A stretch of 64,000 nt of DNA, from the NCBI GenBank assembly GCA_040223615.1, contig JAVKFY010000069.1, positions 88,102 to 152,101 of the forward strand. Direction: 5' to 3'. Shown one piece after another: positions 6,572 to 16,766 of the stretch. This stretch comes from JAVKFY01 sp040223615 (GTDB lineage Bacteria; Pseudomonadota; Alphaproteobacteria; GCA-2731375). The position numbers and the translations under genes are program-made. Within the stretch, counting starts at the first letter, position 1; each line of letters opens with the position of its first letter. The notes beneath the pieces are model-generated. The model was not told the DNA's origin. It was given only the letters and a program-made list of their open reading frames with translations, and did no database searches.

Positions 6572-9500
6572 GCACGACCCAGGACAGCGGCGCCCGCGTC
6601 GCCGTCTCGCGCGGCCAGCTCGTCGAGGTCAGCAGCGGCGGTGGCGGCGGCGATGGTGGCAATGGCGCGCCGCCGCCGCGTGGCGGCGCCCGCGGCGCCG
6701 GCGACTACCTGTGGTTCCTGCTCGGCCTGCTGGCCAGCCTGATCTGGCTCGGCCTGGTGATGTTGTACGTCCGCCGGCAGCCGGACATCACGCTGACCAT
6801 GCCGGCCAGCGAGCTGGCCGCCGTGGTGCTGGCCGCCGCGGTGCCGCTGATGGTGATCTGGCTGGCCGCGCTGCTGGCCCGGCAGGCCAGCGACCTGCGC
6901 CGCGCCACCCGGGCGCTGGACCGGCGGCTGCGCGAGCTGACCTACCCGGACCGCACCGCCGGCGAGCGCGCCCGCACCGTCGCCGACGCTTTGCGGGAAC
7001 AGGCCAACACCTTGACGTCGGCCTCGTCGCTGGCCGCTCGCCAGCTCGGCGACGTGGAACAGGCGCTGCACCGGCGCGCGGAGACCATGCTGGCGGCGAT
7101 CGACACCGCCGAGGCGCGCGCCAGCGACCAGGCCAGCCACATGGAGCGTCAGCTCCAGGTCATCGCCGGCACCGCCGAGCGTTTCACCGAGGAGCGCCGG
7201 GACCTGGAAGGCGCGCTGAGCCGCTTCCGCGACGAGCTCGACCGTTCCGTCGATCGCGCCGGCGACAGCACCCAGCGCATCGGCGACGCGCTGGCCGCCC
7301 AGGTTGGCCGCCTGACCGAGATGATCGACGCCTCGGGGACCCGCGCCGTCGAGGCCGGCCGCGAGCGCGAACAGCAGCTGCGGCAACTGGTCGAGGCGAT
7401 CGAGCAGGGCCACGCCCGTGGCGGCGAAATCGGCGCCGACCTGGTGTCGCTGGCCGAGAAGACCCTGGCCGCCACCAACGACCTATCGGCCCGCGCGCTG
7501 GAACAGGGCCAGCAGTTGCGCGAGGACGCCGAGCAGGTGATGGCGGCGGTGGAGGACCTGCGCGTCGGCGGCCAGCAGATCGAGACCACGATGGCCGACC
7601 AGCGCCGCGCCATCGCCCAGGCCGCCGCCCGGGCGCGCGAGACCCTGCGGCTCGCCAGCGAACAGTTCGACGACCGCGCCGCCCGCCTCGACGTCGCCGC
7701 TAAGCATGCCGACGAGCTGCTCGACAACACCGCCCGCGCCTTCCAGCAGCGTGCCGAGCGGGTCGCCGAGAACGCTGCGCGCCAGACCATGACCGCGGCG
7801 GAGGCCGCCGTGCGCCAGGTCGAGGACGCGATGGCCCAGACCCGCGCCGGCGTCGACCAGGCCAGCGACGAGATCCGCCGCGCCGCCGTACTGGTCGACG
7901 AGGCCGGCGACGAGGCCAGCCAGCGCCTGGCCGAGCGCACCCACGACCTGGAACGCGAGGCGCAACTGTCGCTCGGCCGCACCGTCGCCGACGCCGAGGC
8001 GCAGATCCGCGCCGCCAACGCCGAATGGCACCGTGGCGCGGAGGAAATCGCGGCGGCCGGCGAGAGCGCCCGCCAGTCGGCCCGCGCCGCCGCCGCCGAC
8101 CTGTCGACCCATGCCGCCTCGACCGCCGCCGCCATCGCCGCCCGCGCCGAGGCCGCCGCCAGCCAGGCCAGGATGGCGCTGGATGGCACCGTCGCCCATG
8201 CCGAGGCCGAACTTGGGCGCCTGACCGTGAACTGGGAGCAGGTCAGCTTCGGCATCCGCGAGCAGGGCGAGGCGGTGGCCAGCGTGTTGTCCGACCGGAC
8301 CGCCGAGATCGCGGCCGCCGGCGATGCGGCCCAGGAGCGCGCACGCACCGCTGCTGCGGAAATCTCCACCCACGCGGCGGCCGCAAGCGCCGCCGTCGCC
8401 GCGCGTGGCGAGCAGATGGCGATGCAGGTGCGCACCAGCCTGCAGGCCAGCATCGAGGACGCCACCACCCGGCTGGACGAGACCGAGACGCGCTGGCGCG
8501 ACAGCACGGCGGCGATGACGTCGGCGAGCGCCCGGGCCGGCGTCGACATGCGCAACGCGGTCGCCGAGATGACCGGCGATGCGCGCGCCACGCTCGACCG
8601 CGTTTCCGCCGACATGCGCGACAGCCTGGAACGCGGCGTCGCCGACGCCGACCGCCGGCTGGGCGAGATCGACCGGCGCTGGGCCGCCAGCGCCGCCGCG
8701 ATTCAAGCGGCCGGCGCCGATGCCGAGAGCAAGGCACGCGCCGCTGCCGCCGGCGTCTCCACCCATGCCGCCAGCGCCGCCGCCGCCGTGGCCGCGCGCA
8801 CCGAGATCATCGCCAACCAGGCCCGCGCCGGTCTCGACGGCGTGGTCTCCGATGCCGAACAGGCGCTGGCCCGGCTCGACGGCGCCTGGCGCTCTGGAAC
8901 AGATTCACTGGGCGAGGCCGCCGCCGACGCCGAGACCCGGCTGTCGCAGTCCGCCGGACGGCTGGAGCGACTGGGCGACCAGCTTGCCGATCGGGCGCAG
9001 GACGCCGCCACCGACCTCGGCGAACGGCTGGTCGAGCGTTTCGAGACCATGCGCGACGACGTCGAGGACCGCCTCGACAAGGCCGGCGCCGCCGTCACGG
9101 CCCATGCCGGCTCGGCAACCGAACAGATCGGCGCCGTCGGCGACCGGCTCGAATGGACCACACAGGCAATGTCGGAGCGCGCCACCGCGGCGCTGGCCGA
9201 GGTCCGCCAGGCGCTGGACGCGATGCAGCAAGGCCACGGCACCGCCATGCGTGACGCCGGCGCCGATGCCCGCGACAGGCTGGTCGAGGCGGAGGCCGAG
9301 CTCGACGCCGTGCGCGAGCGTTTCGCCACCTCGGTCGCCGAACTCGCCACCAGGCTCGGCGCGGAGGCCGAGTGTCTGCGCACCAGCACGCGGGAGACCG
9401 AGCAGCGCCTGCGATCCGCCGGCGAGAGTTTCGCGCGCGAGGCCTCAGGCGTCGCCGAGACCGCCGGCGCCCGGCTCGGCGAGATCGAGCAAGCCCACGC

Positions 9501-11532
9501 CCAGGCGCTCGACCGCACCGCACAGGCCGCCGCCGACCGCTTCGCCGGCCTGTCCGAGGACATCGACAGCGCCGTCGCCGCCGCCGAGGCAAGAGTGCGG
9601 CAGAGCGCGGAAACATTGCAGGCACACGGCCGCGAGGCGGCGGCGACAGTCAATGGCGCGCTCGACATCGCCGGCCAGGTGCAACAGGCCCTGGAACGCC
9701 AGAGCCGCCTGATCGACGCGGTCGCCAAGTCCGCCAGCGACCGGCTGGAAAGCTTCCGCCGCCAGGTGCAGGACGGCGCCGAGGACGTCGAGGCCGCCGC
9801 CATGCGGGCGCGCGCCACCAACGACTCGCTGCAGTCCGGCGCCGCCGAGATCGTGTCGGCGGTGCGCGGCATCGACGAGTCGCTGCAGGCCACGCAACTG
9901 CGGCTCAACGCCGGGCTCGACAGCTTGCGCGAGCAGGCCGACGGCACCGTCACCGACCTGCAGCAGCGCGCCAACGCGCTGGATGGCGCCGCGCAGCGCA
10001 TCGGCGCCTCGGCCGGCGCGGCGGCGCGCGATGTCGCCGAGACCGAGACCCGGCTGGCCGCCGTCACCGAGACCGCCGGCTTGGCCGCGACCCGCGCCGA
10101 GGAAATCCGCGACGCCGTCGCCAGCCAGGCGGAGCAGCTCGGCGACCTCGGCGGCCGGCTGACCGATCAGGTCGCCACCCTGGAACGCACCATGACCGCA
10201 CAAGCCGCCAGCCTGCGCCAGGCGGTGGAATCCGCCTCGGCCTCGCTGGAGGATGTCGGCGGCACCCTGGAGGGACGCCAGCAGCGGCTGTCGGCGGCGG
10301 CTTCGGCCAGCCTCGCCGACCTGACCCAGGTGGCCGAGACGCTGGAGAAGCAGAGCGGCGACCTCGCCGGCCTGACCGATAGCGTCGGCGGCCGTATCGC
10401 CGCGCTGGTCGCCGCCATGGGCGAGCGCAGCCTGGCCATCGCCGCCGCCGCCGACACCGCCGAGACCGGCCTGATCCGGGCGTCCGGCGCGATCCGCGGC
10501 GAGGCCACCGAACTGTCGGCGACGGCGGAGCGCACGACCTCGGCCGTGGCGCACGAGGCCGAGCGCCTGGCCGGCGCGGTCACCGGCTCCGAGCAGCGCC
10601 TGCGTTCCATCGGCCAGACCCTGGAGGAAGGCCGCATGGCGCTGGAGCAGGCCACCGCCAACACCACCGCCGCGATGCTGGCGGCCAGCCGCGACCTGGA
10701 CGAGCGCGCCAGCGGCCTGAGCGAGACCAGCGACCGCGAGACCACCCGCCTGCTCGGCGCCTCGGTCGCGGTGCGCCAGGAGGCACAGACCCTGCAGAAC
10801 ACGGCGGAACGCTCCGCCGAACGTATCTCGCAGGCCGGCGGCGACCTGCTGGAACGGCTGGCCGGGCTCAGCGAGCAGGCCGAGGCCGCTGCCGCGCGGC
10901 TGGAGGAAACCGAGTCCGACCTGCGCCGCACCCGCCAGGCCCTGTCCCGCGAGACCGGCGATGCCGTCGGCGGCGTGGAGCAACTGCGCGCGATGTTCGA
11001 CCGCCATGCCGAAGCCGCCGCCTCGGCGGTATCGGAGTTGCGCAGCGCCACCTCGGCACTGGTCGCCGACTTCGCCGGTCAAGCCAGCGCGCTGGCCGAC
11101 GCCAGCCGCATCGCCACCGAGGCGCAGCGCCAGCTCGACGAGGCCAGTACGCTCGGCAAGCGGCGTACCTTCGTCTCGCTGCTGCCGCAGATCACCGACC
11201 GGCTGCACAGCGACGGCGTCGACATCACCCGCGCGGTCGAATCCAATGTGCCGGAGGACGCGTGGCAGCGCTATCTGGCCGGCGACAAGTCGGTGTTCGC
11301 GCGCCGCATCCTGCGCAACCGCGACCGCTACTCCACCGACATCATCCGCCGCCTCTACACTCAGGAGCGCGATTTCCGCGAGACCGTGAACCGCTACATG
11401 CTGCAGTTCGAGCAGCTGCTGGAACAGGCAGCCGAGCACGACCCGGAAGACCTGGTCAGCGCCGCCTTCCTGTCGTCCGACGTCGGCAAGGTCTACCTGC
11501 TGCTGGCCCGCGGCATCGGGAGACTGAGCTGA
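6568..11532 (+). CDS. Giant membrane-anchored coiled-coil protein, TipN-like
   Basis: A 1654-residue protein. A Gly/Pro-rich N-terminus (about 24-44) is followed by two membrane segments (about 46-68 and 82-104), then some 1400 residues of Ala/Glu/Arg-rich coiled coil, then a conserved-looking C-terminal domain (about 1530-1654: AWQRYLAGDKSVFARRIL, FRETVNRYMLQFEQLL, FLSSDVGKVYLLLARGI). Two N-terminal membrane spans, a long coiled coil and this kind of C-terminus recall Caulobacter TipN, a new-pole marker, but the protein is about twice as long. A module containing STHAASxAAAxAAR occurs three times (about residues 512, 599, 730), so the rod grew by duplication. A polarity or envelope-scaffold role is inferred. 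Confidence 0.8.
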   Translation: MSTTQDSGARVAVSRGQLVEVSSGGGGGDGGNGAPPPRGGARGAGDYLWFLLGLLASLIWLGLVMLYVRRQPDITLTMPASELAAVVLAAAVPLMVIWLAALLARQASDLRRATRALDRRLRELTYPDRTAGERARTVADALREQANTLTSASSLAARQLGDVEQALHRRAETMLAAIDTAEARASDQASHMERQLQVIAGTAERFTEERRDLEGALSRFRDELDRSVDRAGDSTQRIGDALAAQVGRLTEMIDASGTRAVEAGREREQQLRQLVEAIEQGHARGGEIGADLVSLAEKTLAATNDLSARALEQGQQLREDAEQVMAAVEDLRVGGQQIETTMADQRRAIAQAAARARETLRLASEQFDDRAARLDVAAKHADELLDNTARAFQQRAERVAENAARQTMTAAEAAVRQVEDAMAQTRAGVDQASDEIRRAAVLVDEAGDEASQRLAERTHDLEREAQLSLGRTVADAEAQIRAANAEWHRGAEEIAAAGESARQSARAAAADLSTHAASTAAAIAARAEAAASQARMALDGTVAHAEAELGRLTVNWEQVSFGIREQGEAVASVLSDRTAEIAAAGDAAQERARTAAAEISTHAAAASAAVAARGEQMAMQVRTSLQASIEDATTRLDETETRWRDSTAAMTSASARAGVDMRNAVAEMTGDARATLDRVSADMRDSLERGVADADRRLGEIDRRWAASAAAIQAAGADAESKARAAAAGVSTHAASAAAAVAARTEIIANQARAGLDGVVSDAEQALARLDGAWRSGTDSLGEAAADAETRLSQSAGRLERLGDQLADRAQDAATDLGERLVERFETMRDDVEDRLDKAGAAVTAHAGSATEQIGAVGDRLEWTTQAMSERATAALAEVRQALDAMQQGHGTAMRDAGADARDRLVEAEAELDAVRERFATSVAELATRLGAEAECLRTSTRETEQRLRSAGESFAREASGVAETAGARLGEIEQAHAQALDRTAQAAADRFAGLSEDIDSAVAAAEARVRQSAETLQAHGREAAATVNGALDIAGQVQQALERQSRLIDAVAKSASDRLESFRRQVQDGAEDVEAAAMRARATNDSLQSGAAEIVSAVRGIDESLQATQLRLNAGLDSLREQADGTVTDLQQRANALDGAAQRIGASAGAAARDVAETETRLAAVTETAGLAATRAEEIRDAVASQAEQLGDLGGRLTDQVATLERTMTAQAASLRQAVESASASLEDVGGTLEGRQQRLSAAASASLADLTQVAETLEKQSGDLAGLTDSVGGRIAALVAAMGERSLAIAAAADTAETGLIRASGAIRGEATELSATAERTTSAVAHEAERLAGAVTGSEQRLRSIGQTLEEGRMALEQATANTTAAMLAASRDLDERASGLSETSDRETTRLLGASVAVRQEAQTLQNTAERSAERISQAGGDLLERLAGLSEQAEAAAARLEETESDLRRTRQALSRETGDAVGGVEQLRAMFDRHAEAAASAVSELRSATSALVADFAGQASALADASRIATEAQRQLDEASTLGKRRTFVSLLPQITDRLHSDGVDITRAVESNVPEDAWQRYLAGDKSVFARRILRNRDRYSTDIIRRLYTQERDFRETVNRYMLQFEQLLEQAAEHDPEDLVSAAFLSSDVGKVYLLLARGIGRLS

Positions 11533-11547
11533 GCGGCGTCGCGAAGC

Positions 11548-11642
11548 CGTCATGCCAGCGCAAGCTGGCATCCAGGGAACGTAGGCTGAAGACGGTGCAT
11601 ATGATCGACGCCGCCTGGATTCCTGCCTTCGCAGGAATGACG
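11548..11642. repeat. Paired palindromic repeat (REP-like doublet)
   Basis: Two 28-base palindromic units face each other. The left (11548-11575) has stem ATGCCAGC / GCTGGCAT with a GCAA loop. The right (11615-11642) has stem ATTCCTGC / GCAGGAAT with a CTTC loop. The outer CGTCAT / ATGACG and CCAG / CTGG flanks match in inverse orientation, so the whole can also fold as one long hairpin. This is the dispersed proteobacterial intergenic repeat often mistranslated as WIPAFAGMT. It fills the gap between the coiled-coil gene and the EamA gene. Confidence 0.82.
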
Positions 11643-11656
11643 TCGGGGGCCGCCCC

Positions 11657-12559
11657 ATGTCGCTGAGCCTCGAATCCCAGGGCAGCAACAATCTCGGCGG
11701 CATCCGGCTGATGGCGCTGGCGATCTGCATGTTTTCCATGCTCGACGCCCAGGCCAAGTGGCTGAGCCAGTATCTGCCGGCGATCGAGATCGCGTGGTGC
11801 CGCTACACCGGGCACTTTCTGTTGATGACGGCGCTGTTCTGGCCGCGCCGGCGCACCCGGCTGCTGCACACCACGCACTTGAAGCTGCAACTGATCCGCT
11901 CGGTGCTGCTGGTCTGCTGCACGCTGCTGTTCTTCACCGCGATCAGCTACCTGCCGCTGGCCGACGCCATCGCCATCAGCTTCTCCGCGCCGCTGCTGCT
12001 GACCGCGCTGTCGGTGCCCCTGTTGAAAGAACAGGTCGGCTGGCGCCGCTGGACCGCCGTCGGCATCGGCTTCGTCGGCATGCTGGTGATCGTCCGGCCT
12101 GGCCTGGGCGTAATGCACTGGGCCGCCGGGCTGCTGCTGGTGATGTCGCTGTTCTACGCCCTGTTCCAGATCATCACCCGGATGATCTCCGACAGCGAGG
12201 ACGGCATCGTCACGCTGTACTACTCAGCCCTGGTCGGCGTCGTGATCCTGACCGTCGCGGTGCCGTTCGTGTGGGTGAACCCCCCGGGCCTGATGGAGGC
12301 GGCGATGATGTGCGGCCTCGGTTTCTTCGGCGGCCTGGGGCACTATTTCCTGATCCAGGCCTACCGGCTCGCCCCGGCCGGCCTGCTGGCGCCGATGAGC
12401 TACGGCAGCCTGCTGACCGGCACCTTCTTCGGCTATCTGATCTGGGGCGATTTCCCGGATGGCTGGACGATCTCCGGCGCGGCGATCCTGATCGCCACCG
12501 GAGCCTATATCATCTATCGCGAGGCGGTGCGGCGACGCGAAACACAGACTGCAGAATAA
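11657..12559 (+). CDS. EamA/DMT-superfamily transporter
   Basis: A 300-residue inner-membrane protein with about ten membrane segments in two EamA repeats, typical of drug/metabolite exporters. Marks include AEIAWCRYTGHFLLM-like helix ends near residue 40, SYLPLADAIAISFSAPLLLT (first repeat) and RLAPAGLLAPMSYGSLLTG with WGDFPDGWTISGAAILIATG (second repeat). The substrate is unknown. It lies directly before boxC, and a weak TGCA-type operator copy overlaps its last codons, but nothing shows it transports an aromatic acid. Confidence 0.9.
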   Translation: MSLSLESQGSNNLGGIRLMALAICMFSMLDAQAKWLSQYLPAIEIAWCRYTGHFLLMTALFWPRRRTRLLHTTHLKLQLIRSVLLVCCTLLFFTAISYLPLADAIAISFSAPLLLTALSVPLLKEQVGWRRWTAVGIGFVGMLVIVRPGLGVMHWAAGLLLVMSLFYALFQIITRMISDSEDGIVTLYYSALVGVVILTVAVPFVWVNPPGLMEAAMMCGLGFFGGLGHYFLIQAYRLAPAGLLAPMSYGSLLTGTFFGYLIWGDFPDGWTISGAAILIATGAYIIYREAVRRRETQTAE

Positions 12560-12563
12560 TGCT
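12550..12563. promoter_or_regulatory. BoxR-type operator candidate 3 (weak) upstream of boxC
   Basis: TGCAGAATAATGCT matches the boxC palindrome at 11 of 14 positions and overlaps the stop codon of the EamA gene. Its centre is 30 bases upstream of the perfect copy, that is about three helical turns, so two dimers could bind on the same DNA face. Confidence 0.4.
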
Positions 12564-12579
12564 TGCATCCCAAACAAAG

Positions 12580-12593
12580 TGCATTATAATGCA
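12580..12593. promoter_or_regulatory. boxC: Perfect 14-base palindrome upstream of boxC (BoxR operator candidate)
   Basis: TGCATTATAATGCA is a perfect palindrome with TGCA at both ends, 25 bases before the boxC ATG at 12618. Two near copies occur in front of boxR and a weaker one 30 bases upstream. Its AT-rich core also resembles a -10 element, so bound repressor would cover the promoter. Confidence 0.65.
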
Positions 12594-12617
12594 GCCATCA
12601 ACAGGGACGGGAACCGC

Positions 12618-14267
12618 ATGATCGATTTTCAGACCGAGCCGTCGCGCTACAAGCACTGGAAGCTGAGCGTCGACGGGCGCGTCGCCACACTGGCCATGGA
12701 CGTTGCCGAGGATGGCGGCCTGCGCGACGACTACGAGCTGAAGCTGAATTCCTACGACCTGGGCGTCGACATCGAGCTGTACGACGCGGTCCAGCGGCTG
12801 CGCTTTGAGCATCCCGAGGTCGCCGCGGTGGTGCTCACCTCGGGCAAGGACCGGGTGTTCTGCGCCGGCGCCAACATCAAAATGCTCGCCGGCTCGACGC
12901 ACGAGCACAAAGTCAACTTCTGCAAGTTCACCAACGAGACCCGCAACGGCATCGAGGACGCCAGCGCCTTCTCCGGCCAGACCTACATCTGCGCGGTGAA
13001 CGGCCCGGCGGCCGGCGGCGGCTACGAACTGGCGCTGGCCTGCGAGAAGATCGTCATGGCCGACGACGGCTCCACCTCGGTCGCCCTGCCCGAACTGCCG
13101 CTGCTGGCGGTGCTGCCGGGCACCGGCGGGCTGACCCGGCTGGTCGACAAGCGCAAGGTTCGCCGCGATCGCGCCGATTTCTTCTGCGCCGTCGAGGAAG
13201 GCATGCGCGGCAAGCGTGCCGTCGACTGGCGCCTGGTCGACGAGGTCGTACCGCGCACCAAGATGGCCGGGCGCGTGGCCGCCGTCGCCGAGGAGGTCGC
13301 GGGCGCCAGCGATCGGCCGGCCGACGCCGAGGGCGTGATCTTGGCCCCGCTCACCCGCAAGATCGATGGCGACACGCTGACCTACGAGACGTTGTCGGTG
13401 GCGATCGACCGCGAGATCCGCACCGCCACCTTTACCATCCAGGCACCGACGGACGACGCGCCTGCCGACGCGGCCGCCGCACGCGCCCAGGGGACCGGCT
13501 TCTGGCCGCTGAAGCTGGCCCGCGAGCTGGACGACGCGGTGCTGCACCTGCGGCTGAACGAGACCGAGATCGGTTCCTGGGTGTTCAAGACCGAGGGCGA
13601 GGCCGACAAGGTCGCGGCCTACGACACGCTGCTCGACGCCGCCAAGGACGACTGGTTCGTGCGCGAGGTGACGCTGTACCTGAAGCGCACCTTGAAGCGC
13701 GTCGACGTGTCCTCGCGCTCGCTGTTCGCGCTGATCGAGCCGGGGAGCTGCTTCACCGGCACGTTGCTGGAGCTGGCCCTGGCGGCCGACCGCATCTACA
13801 TGCTGGACGGCACCTTCGAGGGCGACAACCGGCCGGCCGCGACGGTACGGCTGACGGCGATGAACTTCGGCCCCTTCCCGATGGTCAACGGCCTGACCCG
13901 ACTGGCCAGCCGCTTCCTCGACGATCCGGCCCAGGTCGACGCGCTGCAAGGCCGCATCGGCGAGGCCATGGAAGCGGCCGAGGCCGACGCGGCCGGCCTG
14001 GTGACCTTCATGCCCGACGACATCGACTGGGAAGACGAGGTCCGCCTCGCGCTGGAGGAGCGCAGCCACTTCTCGCCGGACGCGCTCACCGGCATGGAAG
14101 CTTCGCTGCGCTTCGCCGGCCCGGAGACCATGGAGAGCAAGATCTTCTCGCGCCTGACGGCATGGCAGAACTGGATCTTCCAGCGCCCCAATGCCGTCGG
14201 CCCCGACGGCGCGCTGCAAACCTACGGCACCGGCAAGCGTGCCACCTTTGACCCGCGGAGGGCCTGA
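12618..14267 (+). CDS. boxC: Benzoyl-CoA-dihydrodiol lyase BoxC
   Basis: A 549-residue enoyl-CoA-hydratase-superfamily enzyme of the usual BoxC length. In the aerobic CoA-dependent benzoate pathway BoxC hydrolytically opens the 2,3-epoxide of benzoyl-CoA to 3,4-dehydroadipyl-CoA semialdehyde and formate. Crotonase marks are KDRVFCAGANIKMLAGSTH (oxyanion hole), AVNGPAAGGGYELALAC and the BoxC-specific stretch SSRSLFALIEPGSCFTG. The ATG at 12618 follows AGGGACGG; an upstream GTG (12579) lies in the operator and is unlikely. It is followed two bases later by boxB. Confidence 0.95.
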   Translation: MIDFQTEPSRYKHWKLSVDGRVATLAMDVAEDGGLRDDYELKLNSYDLGVDIELYDAVQRLRFEHPEVAAVVLTSGKDRVFCAGANIKMLAGSTHEHKVNFCKFTNETRNGIEDASAFSGQTYICAVNGPAAGGGYELALACEKIVMADDGSTSVALPELPLLAVLPGTGGLTRLVDKRKVRRDRADFFCAVEEGMRGKRAVDWRLVDEVVPRTKMAGRVAAVAEEVAGASDRPADAEGVILAPLTRKIDGDTLTYETLSVAIDREIRTATFTIQAPTDDAPADAAAARAQGTGFWPLKLARELDDAVLHLRLNETEIGSWVFKTEGEADKVAAYDTLLDAAKDDWFVREVTLYLKRTLKRVDVSSRSLFALIEPGSCFTGTLLELALAADRIYMLDGTFEGDNRPAATVRLTAMNFGPFPMVNGLTRLASRFLDDPAQVDALQGRIGEAMEAAEADAAGLVTFMPDDIDWEDEVRLALEERSHFSPDALTGMEASLRFAGPETMESKIFSRLTAWQNWIFQRPNAVGPDGALQTYGTGKRATFDPRRA

Positions 14268-14269
14268 CC

Positions 14270-15688
<1,419 letters not shown>

Positions 15689-15689
15689 G

Positions 15690-16766
15690 GTGATCGAGCT
15701 GCATGACCGGGTGACCGGCGCCGACGTGCGCCGGCACCTGCCGTTCACCATCCGCCGGCGGCTGCACTGGTCGGAGGCCGACGCGGCGCAGATCGGCTAC
15801 ACCGGCGCCTTCGTCGACATCGCCCTGGAGGCCGGCGAGTTCTGGCTGGAGGATGTCATCGGCATCCCGTGGTTCCGCACCCGCGAGCGCGGCCTGGGCT
15901 GCCCGATGGTCTCGGTGAATGTGCAGTTCACGGCGCCGATTGCGCCGGGCGAGCGCATGGACATCGCCGTCACCGTCGACAAGCTCGGCACCTCGTCGCT
16001 GGCCTGGACGGCGAAGGGTTTCCGCGACGACCTCGACATCTTCACCGCGAGCTTCACCTCGGTGATGCTGGAACTGGAGAATGGCCGCCCCACCCCCTAC
16101 CCCGACGACTGGCGCGCCCAGATCGAGGGCTACCAGCGCGAGTGCGATCTGGCCGCGCGCGGCCACGCCGGCATGCAGGCGATCCTCGACTACTGGTTCG
16201 CGCCGCCGGGCCATTCCGAACACGGCACCGTGCGGCCGATGTGGTTCGGCCGCGACGCCGACGGCAACCTGCTCGACAAGGACGCCACCGACGCGGAAAT
16301 CCGTGATCGGTTTCGCGTCACCCACGAGGCCGCCCGCGCCGGCGAGCTCGACCACTGGACATACAGCAAGCACGGCGCTCTGGCGCTGATGGTCGCGCTG
16401 GACCAGTTCCCGCGCCACATATATCGCGGCAGCGGCGAAGCCTATGCCGCCGACGCCAAGGCCCGCGAGGTCTCGCGCCGGATTCTCGACCAGGGCTGGC
16501 ACGCCGAGTGTCCGCGCGACCTGGCGATGTGGATCTACCTGCCGTTCGAACACTCAGAGGTGTTGGCGGACCAGGAACGCGCGATGCAACTGTTCGGCCG
16601 CTTCTTCGGCGTCGACGACCCCGATGGGCGCGGCGAGTTCGCGGTGCGCCGTCATCACGAGATCATCGAACGCTTCGGCCGCTTCCCGCACCGCAACGCC
16701 GCCATCGGCCGCGACAGCACCCCCGAAGAGCTGGCGTTCCTGAAGGAGCCCGACTCGTCCTTCTAG
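15690..16766 (+). CDS. Hotdog acyl-CoA thioesterase fused to DUF924
   Basis: A 358-residue two-domain protein. Residues about 10-145 resemble a 4-hydroxybenzoyl-CoA-thioesterase-type hotdog domain (RRRLHWSEADAAQIGYTG, then VNVQFTAPIAPGERM). Residues about 164-355 are DUF924, a TPR-like helical domain (ILDYWFAPPG, MWFG, LVALDQFPRHIYRG-like segment, YLPFEHSE). Separate thioesterases often accompany CoA-dependent aromatic pathways, but fusion to DUF924 is unusual. No ATG precedes the domain; GTG 15690, one base after the boxB stop, is the natural start. It probably releases stalled CoA thioesters of the box pathway (inferred). The end overlaps the convergent gene by 4 bases. Confidence 0.85.
   Translation: MIELHDRVTGADVRRHLPFTIRRRLHWSEADAAQIGYTGAFVDIALEAGEFWLEDVIGIPWFRTRERGLGCPMVSVNVQFTAPIAPGERMDIAVTVDKLGTSSLAWTAKGFRDDLDIFTASFTSVMLELENGRPTPYPDDWRAQIEGYQRECDLAARGHAGMQAILDYWFAPPGHSEHGTVRPMWFGRDADGNLLDKDATDAEIRDRFRVTHEAARAGELDHWTYSKHGALALMVALDQFPRHIYRGSGEAYAADAKAREVSRRILDQGWHAECPRDLAMWIYLPFEHSEVLADQERAMQLFGRFFGVDDPDGRGEFAVRRHHEIIERFGRFPHRNAAIGRDSTPEELAFLKEPDSSF

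Noticed and set aside
7149..11757. Several very long minus-strand open frames (up to 770 codons) opposite the coiled-coil gene
   Set aside because: They arise from the high GC and the Ala/Glu/Arg repetition of the plus-strand gene; low-complexity Ser/Arg/Gly composition, no start signals, no domains.
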